The position numbers and the translations under genes are program-made. The notes under the pieces are model-generated. The model was not told the DNA's origin. It saw only the letters and a program-made list of their open reading frames with translations, and did not search any database. A stretch of 60,764 bases of DNA from NCBI GenBank assembly GCA_027575765.1, contig JANBPT010000179.1, positions 1 through 60,764 on the forward strand. The letters run 5' to 3'. Below are positions 32,664 to 43,062 of this stretch, piece by piece; position 1 is the first letter of the stretch, and each line of letters opens with the position of its first letter. Source of the stretch: Tieghemiomyces parasiticus (lineage: Eukaryota > Kickxellomycota > Dimargaritomycetes > Dimargaritales > Dimargaritaceae).

Positions 32664-34142
32664 CGCCTCCTGGAACTCATTGACCAGGCCACTCGCACCT
32701 GCCACACCTGCCAGATTCAAGCCATCAACCACCACCGTCACACTCCCAGGAGCACTGCACTAGTCGATCCCCAGCCAGGCAAGCACCTGTATGCAGACAT
32801 TGGCATGGTAGGTGAGTTAGGCGACCCAGAATCATCATTCCTGCTGGTGGTAGACTCGGCCAGCCAGTTCTATCAGGTATTTCCCCTGGAGAACACCACC
32901 TCTGAGGCCATCATCTCCGCCCTAGTTGATGGATGGTTCCCCATTTATGGCAAACCTGATGTTCTCACCACAGACAATGGCCCCCAGTTCCTCTCAGCCA
33001 AGTGGGCAGAATTCCTGGCAGGACAGGGTGTACGCCACATCCGTTCCTCTGCTTACCATCCTATTTCTGAGCTAGCAGAACGATTTGTTGGCACCTTCAA
33101 GGAAGCCCTGCGCAAGCGCCTCACAGACCTGGGCACAGAGCAGGGATGGGTCCAGCACATCCCATCCATAGTGGCTGCCCATGCTCTCACCCCTAATCCC
33201 CAGTCAGGCCTCACTCCATGGGCCATTCTGAACCCAGGCGATCCAACCTGGGGAGGGGACAACCTGGTGCTCCACCCTGATGACGTCGCCAGTGCAGAGG
33301 CCATCTCCCAACGCGCCTTGGCCAATCTACGCGAGTTTCGAGCACGTTCAAGGCATCAGGCCATGGCCAGGGCCAACCAAGGCGTCAGGCGCACTCCTTT
33401 TGTTCCAGGCCAGCTAGTCACTGTCAAGCTTCTCCCCAAGGCATCCAACCTGGCTGACCAGATTGAGAGGCGGGCAGGGCCCTTCCAGGTCCTAGAACGT
33501 CATGGACTGGTCTACCAACTCATTGATCTGGAGGGCCAACCACTTGCCAAGACAGTTCATGGTGAGCGCCTACTTCCCTATTACCCTAGTGCCACTCCAC
33601 CTTCACTTCCACTGTCTCTTGCCCTAGGATCCCCTGCCAGGCGCCTGGATTCTGCTAGTCCAGAATTAGGTGACATGGACAACACATCACCTGAGACCAC
33701 CTCCCCCAGCAACCTGGATGCATCACCTCTCCCATCTTCAAGGGTGGACAGTCCAGTGCCATCATGGGCCAACCTGGAGACCAGCCGTAATCATGAGGAG
33801 GATCCTCCCAATCCAATCAGCCCTGAGCCTCAAGGAACTGTGGCAGACACCAGCCTTCTTCCAGCATCATCCATGTCCCCTGCAAGGAAGCGCGCTCCTA
33901 GCCACTCACCAGAGATGAGTCCGCCCTCCCACATCCATAGGCGAAGTAAACGACTCAGGGTGGGCCCCACTGGGCAAGGTACCCAACAGGCAGAGTCTGA
34001 CTCAGACCTAGAGGGAGGACTCCCAGGCCATGTTAACTTTCCCTCCAAAACCAACCCTCAGTCTACCCCTTTGCCAGATCCAAGCCCCACTAGACCTGCC
34101 ATCTCAGCCTTGGAGGAAGGAGCAGACAACCATCACGGATAG
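32664..34142 (+). CDS. Ty3/gypsy-type integrase, 5'-truncated
   Basis: This encodes the integrase part of a retroelement polyprotein, which would insert cDNA into the host genome. The frame is already open at the repeat boundary; the first Met is at 32805. The Cys half of the HHCC zinc motif (Cys codons at 32700 and 32709, CHTCQ) is present but its His half is cut off. The catalytic core has Asp at 32796 (YADIGM), Asp at 32973 (TTDNGPQF) and Glu at 33078 (LAERF), spaced D-58-D-34-E, one residue short of the usual D-35-E; the usual NG before the Glu reads SEL. A C-terminal domain ending VHGERLLPYYP follows, then a Pro/Ser-rich tail to the stop. No stop or frameshift interrupts 490 codons, so it is either recent or kept. 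Alone it cannot make a working element. Confidence 0.85.
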   Translation, partial: RLLELIDQATRTCHTCQIQAINHHRHTPRSTALVDPQPGKHLYADIGMVGELGDPESSFLLVVDSASQFYQVFPLENTTSEAIISALVDGWFPIYGKPDVLTTDNGPQFLSAKWAEFLAGQGVRHIRSSAYHPISELAERFVGTFKEALRKRLTDLGTEQGWVQHIPSIVAAHALTPNPQSGLTPWAILNPGDPTWGGDNLVLHPDDVASAEAISQRALANLREFRARSRHQAMARANQGVRRTPFVPGQLVTVKLLPKASNLADQIERRAGPFQVLERHGLVYQLIDLEGQPLAKTVHGERLLPYYPSATPPSLPLSLALGSPARRLDSASPELGDMDNTSPETTSPSNLDASPLPSSRVDSPVPSWANLETSRNHEEDPPNPISPEPQGTVADTSLLPASSMSPARKRAPSHSPEMSPPSHIHRRSKRLRVGPTGQGTQQAESDSDLEGGLPGHVNFPSKTNPQSTPLPDPSPTRPAISALEEGADNHHG

Positions 34143-34204
34143 CACCACCACCAGGGATGCCCAAGCCTAGGCAATTGTGCACAGCCAGCCAGCCCGGCGT
34201 GTTC

Positions 34205-34678
34205 TGTAACTGAAAGGAAAGGGAAAGGGGAATCAGCTCATTTCTGCCCCTGGTAGGTTATAGGCTATTAACGGACCACTCATGGGAAATTCCAATTCCT
34301 CAGAGAGTGAGCATGGCATTCTAACGACCAGGAAAAGAAAAGAGAGGATTAACCCTTTTCCACTCCCCTTTCGATCTAAGGACCCACTAGCTGCGCTCAA
34401 AAAGCACGTTTATCTTGTATAATAGACATTCCGCTGAGCAATGAGAGAAGGAATGATCTCCCTTCTGGATGCCAAATGGCTCTCCTCTCCCCTCCTTTTA
34501 CCTTGCCGGCGAAAACTCTACTTCACCCCCAGGCGAGCATATTTCTAGTGACCTGTGCATCCAACCCTATTTGAAGACTTGTCTGCAAATTTATTAATAC
34601 TTTTACCTCTAATTACCCCCTTGCTTATGGCCACCTCGCCAACCTGATTACACTGCCCACTTGCCCTACTTGGTTACA
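34205..34678 (+). mobile_element. LTR-like repeat, 474 bp
   Basis: It begins TGTAACTGAAAGG and ends CTACTTGGTTACA, and is the reverse complement of the copies at 31615 and 32186 apart from scattered changes. It lies 62 bp after the integrase stop, where a 3' LTR would be expected. No matching target duplication was found. Confidence 0.75.
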
Positions 34679-37600
34679 AAGTGATGCACGTAAATATAGT
34701 GCCAGGATCCATCAATGTGTAGAGCACAGTAAGGCACACTACTGCATGATGCTGAGAAATTAGACCCTTTATACTTCAGAGAGAGCAAGGGTGATTTACG
34801 TGCATAGGCACCTTGCTATTAGGAACCACTTTGGTGTCAGAAACGTCATTTAGATGGCCTTTGAAAATGAGAAATCGGCACTGGTCCCAAGCATACATAT
34901 TATTCCTGAGGTCTGCCCTTAGTGTGCTCATGGTCAGACTTGTAGTTACTGGCTAGAAGAGAGCATGCAAGCTTGTTAGTACGATCTAGGTTTAGCAGAT
35001 GACCAAGGCAAGCACTGCCAGATGGTGCAAATACTGAGAATGGCGCGGTGCCTTTACATGGAGTGAGGGATAGTAATGAAGCAAGGCTGCATGGCCAATG
35101 CACCAGTATGCAGTCTTTTCACGCCATCATCCGCCAATGGCTGTCAAAGCCCCCATGCAACCACTGACATTACCTACTTGACCTTGAACCCAATTGCCTT
35201 GCATCTGATGTCAAAGCAAACCTCTGTCGTCCTCCATGATTTCTTCTCCATTTGTTGACTTACTCCTTGTACTATGTAGCATTTGTAGCACTTTTGCTTC
35301 TATCTCTCCTTACGCCTTTCACGGTATTCATGCCCTTCACTCCACCAGCCTTGTTTATACCTCTCATACACACCTTACATTCGCATTCCATTTTACATAT
35401 ATTTTATTGCTTGACCTTTGTTGTGGTTATCCTGACCCCAGTGGGTCCTATTTCATTGAAGTTAAATCGAAAGTACGTAAGAATAAGATAAAGATCATGC
35501 CTTTATGGAAAATGTTGGCTTATATAGCCGGTGCTTGTGTGCTAGGGGTTGTTTGGATGGTTGTCTTGGTCGTAGTGGGTGTAGCGTGGAAGGGTGATTC
35601 CCGGTCTAGTGTGAGACCTAGTCGTGGTGGAGGAGGATTAGCCGTCACTGGTTTGGGCTCCAACATTCGAATTCTTAGTAATGCCTGTTACAACACCTCC
35701 ATGTCTGTCAGTTCCAGTTTGCGGCATCACAGTCGTGATCTTTACTATAACGGTTAAATCACGATGGTCATATTCTGCAACGATTTTAGTGCTCCTTCTT
35801 GGTAGATGTGCCCTATAGGACAGCTGAAAATATGCAGAGGGATGCTTTCCGTCGTCCCTAATGCCTTTGATAGCTAGATGACGATTGTTGTTGACGCTAT
35901 GGAAATCAATTGGTCATAGATCGGATAATATACGGCAATGTGTGGATAGCAGCGTGGGATCCCACGGTTGGTTTGCTCATTAATTACGCAAAAAGTTTTG
36001 CACAAGCACCATTCACGCACAACAGGCTGTCACTCGGTGGCTAGAATGGGCAGCAGGGTCATTCACCGCAGCAAGTGCATGTAGGGCTTGACCCGGATGG
36101 GTGTAAGACTGCGCGCTCACGTTTTGCAGTGTGTACTCTAGATAGAATGCCAATGCTGGTGACTAACAAAGCTAGACAGCACACGGAATCAAGTGGCTAA
36201 CAGGTTGCAAGCAAAAACGGAAGAGTCTATCGCCAATTTCCGTATCTCGGGGGCTGGAGAGGGAATCAGGCCAGGTCCTGATTCTTATCCTATCCAATTC
36301 GCAAAGGTTTATGAAGAGCGACAGCTTGGATGATTGCATATCAGTGTCACTGGTATTAAAGTGACCGCAGCCGGTAGACGGTGCTCGACCTTACCCGGGC
36401 GGACGTATGCGGTAAATTGGCGCTTGCCAGTAGGCCCTACTCCGCCGCCGGATTCAGCCATTCGGTTCGCCATGCTAAGGGGTCCTAGGGAAAGCATCCA
36501 CGGCTACGGTACATGTACTGGACAAACGCAATCAGCTGGGAAGCCGGCAAGTGATGGAATTTGCGGTGTGGGAGGGAGGGTGATGTGGAACCAGGTCTGT
36601 ACTCCTTGTTTATCATGCTCGCCTCCTTCACTCGCACTGCGACCCGCATGAACGCCCTGCAAGCATGGCTGTATGGACGGCCTAGAAGCACCCACGGTGA
36701 GATCTCCCTTAAGGTTGAGGGCGTGCATGGCGGGGCCAAGTGATTCCACCAAGCCCAACGGGGAAGGAAGAGGGGTTGGTGAGTGGCCGCAACTGCGACA
36801 AAAGGGTAGGCGGCGACGGTTTCACAGGCGCAGCAGCATGGTGCGGTACGAGACTCGAATCCGCGGTGGGTGGTTTGCCTTTTTCACGTGCCAACGGAGT
36901 CCTGGGTTTGTACGACACGGCCAAGACTACCAAGAAAAAAGTCTCAGCTGAATAAAGAAGTTGATGATCAGCCCAAACAACTTGGCAGTGAGGGTGTGGG
37001 CGAGCGTGTGTTGCACGGACTATGTTCAGTCGCCCGTCCCAACCCGCCCTGCTCCGACCGGCTTGAGATATCAATGCCGAATCATGGCCAAAGCGCCGCA
37101 GCACCGCTTCCCGCCGATAGTACATATCGGCCCTTGGATTGCTGAGAACCTTCTTCCAGTACGGTGGGCGAGGGCGGGGACTGGGCCGCTGGCACAGATG
37201 CGACGGGTGTACTTGGGCCGGCCCGCCGGCCAGATCGCTCTCCCCGGAAGCCAGCACGGCATGTGCCAACCGGCGCAGCGGGGCTTAGCCTTGACAGCTG
37301 GCAGTGCATGGAAAGGCTGCGTTCCCATTGGCGCGGAGAGGCGGACCCGATGGCCTGGGCAGCACCAGACCGCGCAAGCCCTGCTGGCGATTGGCGTGGT
37401 CCCCATTGGCGGGGCTGGTAAACAGAATGCAACGGATATCGGCCGCAAAGGAGGACCAGCCGGGAGACGGCGACCCGCAGCGGAGAATTGATAATAGCCT
37501 CAGGCCATGAGCTGGCAGCTCTGTTGCTCGCACGCTCACCATACCTAGGACGTTGAACCGAAGGACAGTAAGATGTAAATGGCGCCGGAGCCTGTTCACT

Positions 37601-38404
37601 AGCAGCCATGCGTCCCCTCTCCACGTCTATTCTCCGCCATAGCGCCCACCGTCATCTGCCACTCCTCAACCTAAACGGCTGGAACCCTTCCATTGTCCCA
37701 CCTCTTTGTCAAACCTTCTGTCCACTGTCAGCCTCTCCCTGCCATCGCTAGCGGCATGTGATAATCCCCCTGACCACCCCGCACCCCCACACTCCGCCTA
37801 GCTCTTACCCTGTCATCAACATCAATTGATTAACCGGCACCCGCCCATCTGGCTCCCGTTCCCCTGCCACGTTTAACCTCTTCTCCCACCATCACACGTA
37901 TCAGCTGCCAGACGTTCTGCCTTTAGTAACTTCCTCCTTATCACCAGCTGGGGCCTCAAGGTTTCACCGGTCTTGGATCCCCTTCCCCACCACGGCCGCG
38001 TCTCAACCGTTCCGCTCTGGGCGTTTCTGCCAAGCTCTGGCCCTCGTAGGTTAGCCTACCCACCGGGTTAGTTCCCTTCCTGTGCCAGCTCCCCTCTACT
38101 CCTCTTGCATCCTTTATAAAGCGTATCGCCCGCCCGCCCGGTTTCCGAAAATACTATTGTCGGTTGTTTTTTATCCCCGCCCTGTGGTAATCTATAACGG
38201 AACCTTCTCTGCCCACTACAGGTGTTTTGCCTCCATTCTCTATCGCCGTGCCATCATTGTCGTCACCACTTGGTTCCAAAAGTGTTCCGTAGGCCCGCCG
38301 CTCGGTATCCCCGCTGTGCCTTACTATCTTTTCCCGCCCTGTCCACCACGTCATTCGCCTGGACATTTCGTCACCGCCTTCTGCTTCGGTTCTGCTTGTA
38401 CCGG
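34679..38404. other. Large gene-poor region
   Basis: No gene could be supported in 3.7 kb. A 173-codon plus frame at 35236-35757 has two hydrophobic stretches but no recognisable domain. From about 36400 to 37620 the sequence is GC-rich and has many overlapping open frames on both strands, none with a recognised motif, which is what GC-rich DNA gives by chance. From 37620 on, it is C/T-rich, like a fungal promoter, leading to the perilipin-like gene. Confidence 0.4.
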
Positions 38405-38411
38405 TATAAAA
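38405..38411 (+). promoter_or_regulatory. TATA box of the perilipin-like gene
   Basis: TATAAAA at 38405, about 120 bp before the ATG and within a C/T-rich stretch, is a good candidate for the core promoter. A second TATAAA lies near 38115. Confidence 0.45.
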
Positions 38412-38526
38412 GTCGAAACCCTGCCCGCTTTCACAAGTCCGGTCAGTACTCTTCATCACCATACCTAGTGCACCCGCCCGCTTCATTTTTTCCCTCCTCT
38501 AGTACGTCATAGTCGCCGCCATTGCC

Positions 38527-39798
38527 ATGTCGGACGAACACCAGCTCCAAGATCACCATCAGCCCAATGCTGACGAAGGCTCCCCACCGGACACCACCCC
38601 GAGCGAGACCCCCGTCGCCGACGACGCGGCCGCTCCCGCCTCCGACGCCCCCGCCTTCGCTTTCGCACACCGTTTGTACAGCCTGCCGCTGGTGCACGAC
38701 GCTGTCACCAACGTGTGCGCGGCTGCCCAGGACCCCAACACACGCTATGCCCGCCTGGCCAACCCACTGGCCGGCTACACTGCCGCCTTGCTGAACAAAG
38801 CCCAGGACCTGTCGGAACCCTACCTAGCCCGCCTCCAGGGTCCCATCACCACCGTCGACAGTCTGGGCTGCCGGTCCCTCGACCTGCTCGAGACACGCTT
38901 CCCACTCATCGCCAAGCCCACGGACGAGGTATTGGAGACGGGAAAGCAGACCTACCAGGCCTGCATGGACACTGTCACCCGCCCCTTCACGGACGCCACC
39001 GCTCGCGCCTCGACTCGTGCAGTCGGCTTGGTGGATCGGGCCGATGCTGTCGTGGACGCGTGGTTGCCCGATACGGTATCACAGTCAGAAGGCACCACGG
39101 CGCAGCCGGAAGCCGGGGAGACGGGTCAGGAGGACTGCGAATCCGGGGCCACTCCCCCGTCCCCAGTCCAGCGGGCCCGCGAGGTGGGCCAGAAGGTGCG
39201 GACGCGGGTGACCCGCCGCCTCTCCACCCACTTGCCGCCAGGTGCCGAGCCGCTGCTGACACATCCGGTCCAGTACGTGTCAGGGCTGCTGCAGGACTCG
39301 CGTCGTAACCTGACGCTGGCCAACGCCAAGCTGCACGAGTCGGTACTCAACCTGCGCACGTACGCCCAGCACACACGCGAGTCCACCACAGAATACTTGC
39401 ACAGTGACGCCAAGGCCGAGCAGGCCCAGGCCACCCTCCGCTCCCTCAGCGAACGGTTGCTCGGCGAGTTGGAGCGCGTATCGGTCCAACTGCAGGCCCA
39501 GGTTCCCCGCCTACCCGAACCGGCCCAGGCCCCCGTGCAGTCGGTCATTGACTACACTGCCGAACGCTACGTCCGCATCAAGGCCGAGATGGGCCGCACC
39601 GACGTGCCCGCCGCCGAACGCGCCAGTAACGTGCTCAAGATCACCACCGCCGGCCTGCCTGTCGTGGACCGTGTTGTCACCGTCCTCCTCAACTACACCT
39701 CCAATCCTGGGTCCCCCGCCCGAACCCCGACCCCCGGCTCGCCCAGCCGGCCTAGCTACGCCGACGTGGCCGCCGAGCCTCCCGTCAAGGTGGCTTAA
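38527..39798 (+). CDS. Perilipin-like lipid-droplet coat protein
   Basis: Perilipins coat lipid droplets and control access of lipases; in fungi they affect fat storage and appressorium function. The 423-residue protein has an acidic, Pro-rich N-terminus (1-45), then the PAT-like region starting RLYSLPLVHDAVTNV, with a long stretch of N-P-L-A-G-Y repeats of helix, and the diagnostic segment SLDLLETRFPLIAKPTDEV, which matches the D-x-L-E-x-x-x-P-x-x-x-x-P element of the family. A second helical region (240-370) resembles the 11-mer amphipathic helices that bind droplets. No signal peptide or membrane helix is seen. The first ATG follows GCC and is close to the TATA box. Plants and fungi have related but diverged members, so the family call is good and finer naming is not. 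Confidence 0.82.
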   Translation: MSDEHQLQDHHQPNADEGSPPDTTPSETPVADDAAAPASDAPAFAFAHRLYSLPLVHDAVTNVCAAAQDPNTRYARLANPLAGYTAALLNKAQDLSEPYLARLQGPITTVDSLGCRSLDLLETRFPLIAKPTDEVLETGKQTYQACMDTVTRPFTDATARASTRAVGLVDRADAVVDAWLPDTVSQSEGTTAQPEAGETGQEDCESGATPPSPVQRAREVGQKVRTRVTRRLSTHLPPGAEPLLTHPVQYVSGLLQDSRRNLTLANAKLHESVLNLRTYAQHTRESTTEYLHSDAKAEQAQATLRSLSERLLGELERVSVQLQAQVPRLPEPAQAPVQSVIDYTAERYVRIKAEMGRTDVPAAERASNVLKITTAGLPVVDRVVTVLLNYTSNPGSPARTPTPGSPSRPSYADVAAEPPVKVA

Positions 39799-41063
39799 AG
39801 CCGAGTCTGCTTACCTTGTATCTGTGAGCGCCCCTCCCCCCTACCGACTCTACTCTGTACCTAGCACACGCACACACCCCCTACGGAAAGCCAACTCCCT
39901 CCCTCTGCAAGCCTGCAATATTTTTTTTTAGGAGAGGGCAAGTTGAATTCCTTGTCTTTGCATCAATAATCAGTCTGCAACCCAATTATTAACGTTAATG
40001 CATTATTGATGAGGATGCGCTGAAACGACAATCACTCGGGCCACCCTCTGTGAAAAAATTCCATGCGGAGCGCCGAGCGTGGGTTGATATGTTTTTGCTG
40101 GTTAATCGCTTACGACACGTGTGTGTATTTCATGGGGTTAGCTGCTTGGCAAAAGGCGTTTCCTGGGCATACCGCACTGATTGGATGGGTACGGAGGAGG
40201 AGTGAAAAGGTACGGCTACGCGACCTATGCTGCCGAATTTCCGCCCTAGCAAGGGATAGCGGAGGCCACTGTCGGTCTCTGATCGGTGACTTGTAAGCCT
40301 TGCCCAGGTAGCCATGATAGATTCCATACCTCGCCGTTCATGGTGGGAGGGTGGAGCCACTTGGTTATGGGAATGAAGGTGACAAGGGTGACGACAATCG
40401 CTAACCAACGACAAGGACCGGTGAGTCGGCCCAAGTGGTTGACTGGAAAGCAAAGGGTGGCGCCAGCAGGTGGAAGCTGGGTAACACCAACCTTTCCTGC
40501 CTATTTGTTCGACCAGCGCCACATGCCCAGTTTCCCTCCATTTCCACCCTTTCCCGTTCCGCACAGGGGCTGGTTGGCACTTCCAGTGGCTTCTGTTTAC
40601 CCGTTTAGTGGCCCATCCACCCTATGCGACCTGCCACATAACAGCACACACCCCCCCCCGCCCTCTCCCCACCCGCCCAACCTTGATACGGCATCTACTT
40701 TTTCCTACTCCGCCGTATAACACCTGCATACCTCAACGGGTGAATAAAGTCTACTGTTGTTCGTCCACTTGTCATCAGTCCGCACCTCCCTACATCCCGT
40801 AACTTTCCGCCCTTCTCCACCATTTGTAAGTCGGTCCCTCCCCACCATCATGCCTAACTCTCGTCTAGGTACCATTTATAGATGGCTGCTGTGCACGCTC
40901 GCCCCCTATGAGAGCGGTATTCTCTAGGGATCCGTGCCATCCCCCTCTCCTTTGCTCCGTTTTTCCCTTACGTTGGCCCTCCCGCTTTGTGCTAACCCCG
41001 CCTGCCCTTATTCAACCCCGTCCGGCACTCACCATCCCCGCCCCCAGTCACCAATCCATCACC
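39799..41063. other. Intergenic between perilipin-like gene and dynein light chain
   Basis: No gene was recognised in 1.3 kb. An ATTAACGTTAAT palindrome lies near 39986. The last 500 bp are C/T-rich, as at the other plus-strand promoters here. Confidence 0.45.
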
Positions 41064-41500
41064 ATGAGCAAGCCCGTTGAGCATAAGGTGGTCATCAAGA
41101 GTGTGGACATGGCCGACGAGATGCAGACCGACTGCATCGACGTGATCACCTCCGCCGTCGAAAAATTCTCTGTTGAGAAGGATATGGCCGCCAGCATCAA
41201 GCGCGAGTTTGACAAAAAGTACCAGCCCACTTGGCACTGCATCGTCGGCAAGCGTTTCGGCTCCTACGTGACCCACGGTAAGTGGCCCTAGAAAATCTTT
41301 TCTACAGACACGTCATTTGTCATATGCCTTTGATGCACGGGCTCGGAAATATAGCTCCTGTGAAACTCGCCATAGCCGCTAACCAACCCTGGCCGTCACT
41401 ATCCCTTCCAACCCTATCACTCCACCCTCTCCCAGAAACCCGGCACTTTATCTACATGTACATCGACGAGTACGCCGTCCTATTGTTCAAGTCTGGTTAA
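41064..41500 (+). CDS. DYN2: Dynein light chain LC8 (DYNLL/Dyn2), two exons
   Basis: LC8 is a small dimeric hub protein that binds dynein intermediate chain and many linear motifs. Exons are 41064-41277 and 41436-41500, over an intron 41278-41435 with donor GTAAGT and acceptor CCCAG. The join gives [19 protein letters not shown], which matches the almost invariant LC8 C-terminus (THETKHFIYFYLG...LLFKSG). The product is 92 residues, against 89 in animals. The N-terminus reads [20 protein letters not shown], also typical, and [15 protein letters not shown] forms the conserved central strand. Every landmark is present. The ATG is preceded by ACC, and no other start fits. Confidence 0.96.
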
Positions 41501-41904
41501 ATCTGCGCTTCGCTGGCCAGCCGCACTGTCGTCTCGGCCTCTACAGCCGATGGACCCTAGCGTCGCCCCTGATCGCACCTTAGCGACCTCTTACTACGCA
41601 CCCCCCCTTCTTACTTTATAAATCCGATTGAACTCATCACTATCATCTTAACCTACACACGCCCATACCTCAAAAGGCTAGTGGGCAGCAAGGCAGTAGT
41701 GGGAAATCGTTCAGTGTTGGGCCATGTGAGTCCTGCCGTCGTCCCCTTGCCCTGAAGCTTCCTGGACTGTATTATCATCAGAAGGCTATACAGGTTGTAA
41801 ACGAGGTTTATAGAGATAGTAATGGGGGTCGACATTGGCCGGAAAAAGGGAAAAGAAAATCGCATGACGAAGGCCTCGAAAAAATGACCGGCCAAGGTTA
41901 GGGC
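41501..41904. other. Convergent intergenic region (LC8 / uL23m)
   Basis: About 400 bp between two converging stop codons, with no coding or RNA signal. Confidence 0.5.
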
Positions 41905-42504
41905 TCAGTTCTTGGAGGCGGCGGATGCTTTGGCGGCCTCCTCCTTCTTCTTCTTGGCCGCCTCCCTATCCTCAGCACGCTTCTCGAGCAGTTGTCGCAA
42001 CTCGGTCTTCTCCTTAGACCGACCGACCCAGCCCTTCAGTTTGTGCTCCAGAACAGCCATGCGCAGCTTGCCCTGCTTAATCCCGTACGGGTCTACTGTA
42101 ACCTCTTTCTCGCCGCCCGCTTGGGCCTCCAGATTCTGGTCGCTGGGACGCTGCCACGGTTTCTTGGGTTCCTCAGCCACGGGTGGTTCAGGGAACTGAA
42201 AAGACCCGTCGAACGTCACGATCGCCTTCTTGACCCGTGGAATCCGGATCCACCGACGCTCCTGCTGGCTATACTTGTGGCTCCCAGGGTAGATCACGGT
42301 ACGGACATCGCGGACCGATACCCCATACAGATGTGTCAGGTAGTCACGAATGTCCAGCTTGTTGACCCGAATGGGGACCTTAAACGCCGCCTGGTTGGAT
42401 TCCAGCCGCTTGGTGCGCACAAGGCGAAAGATGTGCTCGGGGAAGTAGACCACCTGGCGGCCAAACTGCTGCAGGGCGCGCGTCGTGCAGGCGGGGGTGG
42501 CCAT
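41905..42504 (-). CDS. MRP20: Mitochondrial ribosomal protein uL23m
   Basis: uL23m sits at the exit of the mitochondrial large-subunit tunnel. The 199-residue protein contains the uL23 core FKVPIRVNKLDIRDYLTHLYGV, followed by VRDVRTVIYPG, which is the family's helix-strand signature. The N-terminal part (FGRQVVYFPEHIFRLVRTKRL) is Arg-rich and fits a mitochondrial protein. A long Lys/Glu-rich C-terminal extension ends KKKKEEAAKASAASKN, as often found in mitochondrial members. The frame is open further upstream to a GTG, but the first ATG is at 42504 and the family starts near there. It is divergent from the tRNA gene at 42773. Confidence 0.9.
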   Translation of the reverse strand: MATPACTTRALQQFGRQVVYFPEHIFRLVRTKRLESNQAAFKVPIRVNKLDIRDYLTHLYGVSVRDVRTVIYPGSHKYSQQERRWIRIPRVKKAIVTFDGSFQFPEPPVAEEPKKPWQRPSDQNLEAQAGGEKEVTVDPYGIKQGKLRMAVLEHKLKGWVGRSKEKTELRQLLEKRAEDREAAKKKKEEAAKASAASKN

Positions 42505-42772
42505 GCTGGACGGTGTAAAGCAGGTGCAAAGTAATAGGCTAGTTGACGGGAGACGAGAGGTAAAGGTGGCGAAGGAGGAGCTGTGAATCTGATCAATGTA
42601 ATGGGGAAAGCGGTAGACCACAACGAACGGTAGATGGAATACCCTGGCGTGGACCGATCTGAGGAATCATGGGAAGGCCGGAAGGTAACCACAGAGAGAC
42701 GGGAGAAAAACTGGTCTCCGGAGAATATTGATTAACTTGTATTACAAAAGAATTAAAAGTAGTAAAATATGT

Positions 42773-42845
42773 GCTTTGTTGGCTCAGTCGGTAGAGCGTC
42801 AGTCTCATAATCTGAAGGTCGTGAGTTCGATCCTCACACAGAGCA
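42773..42845 (+). tRNA. trnM-CAU: tRNA-Met (CAT), elongator
   Basis: The 73-nt sequence folds as a complete cloverleaf: 7-bp acceptor stem (GCTTTGT with ACAGAGC, one T-G pair), D-arm GCTC...GAGC, anticodon loop CTCATAA with anticodon CAT, and T-arm GTGAG-TTCGATC-CTCAC. Discriminator is A. The A box (GGCTCAGTCGG) and B box (GAGTTCGATCC) are intact. No intron is present. The anticodon and T arms are the same as in typical eukaryotic elongator tRNA-Met. Confidence 0.95.
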
Positions 42846-42848
42846 TTA

Positions 42849-42855
42849 TTTTTTT
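42849..42855 (+). terminator. Pol III terminator of tRNA-Met
   Basis: A run of seven T begins four bases after the tRNA 3' end, sufficient to stop RNA polymerase III. Confidence 0.85.
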
Positions 42856-43062
42856 ATCGGTTGCAGAGTCGGTCCGACGGACTTCCATCGACACGGAGGG
42901 GGAGGTTAGTGACAGCTCTCGTTCTGGTCCACGGATACGTCACTGGCAATGGGCTAGTGACCTGTCGGGTGGGACCGTTGTTGTGAACCAAAGCCTGGCC
43001 TGCGTTGTTGCCTCATTCCTCACCTCTCCGTTTCTCGACCTTTTGTACTACCTTTTTCACAT

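Larger units (their letters stand above)
32186..34678. mobile_element. Composite: integrase gene between inverted ~475 bp repeats
   Basis: The two outer repeats (32186-32661 minus, 34205-34678 plus) are inverted with respect to each other, so the 2.5 kb unit begins TGTAACC and ends GGTTACA and could fold back on itself. Inside is only an integrase module; gag, protease, RT and RNase H are missing. Flanks (GGTGT left, AAGTG right) show no target duplication, so the unit may come from rearrangement instead of insertion as one piece. Confidence 0.6.

Noticed and set aside
35236..35757. 173-codon plus-strand open frame with hydrophobic stretches
   Set aside because: No recognisable domain, located in a transposon-rich AT region, and low-complexity N-terminus; nothing supports it as a gene beyond its length.
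36334..37624. Many overlapping open frames on both strands
   Set aside because: The block is GC-rich, so stop codons are rare by chance; no frame has a family motif and overlapping frames on both strands are equally long.
39017..39548. Alternate frames inside the perilipin-like gene on both strands
   Set aside because: Composition-driven shadows; only the frame from 38527 has family similarity.
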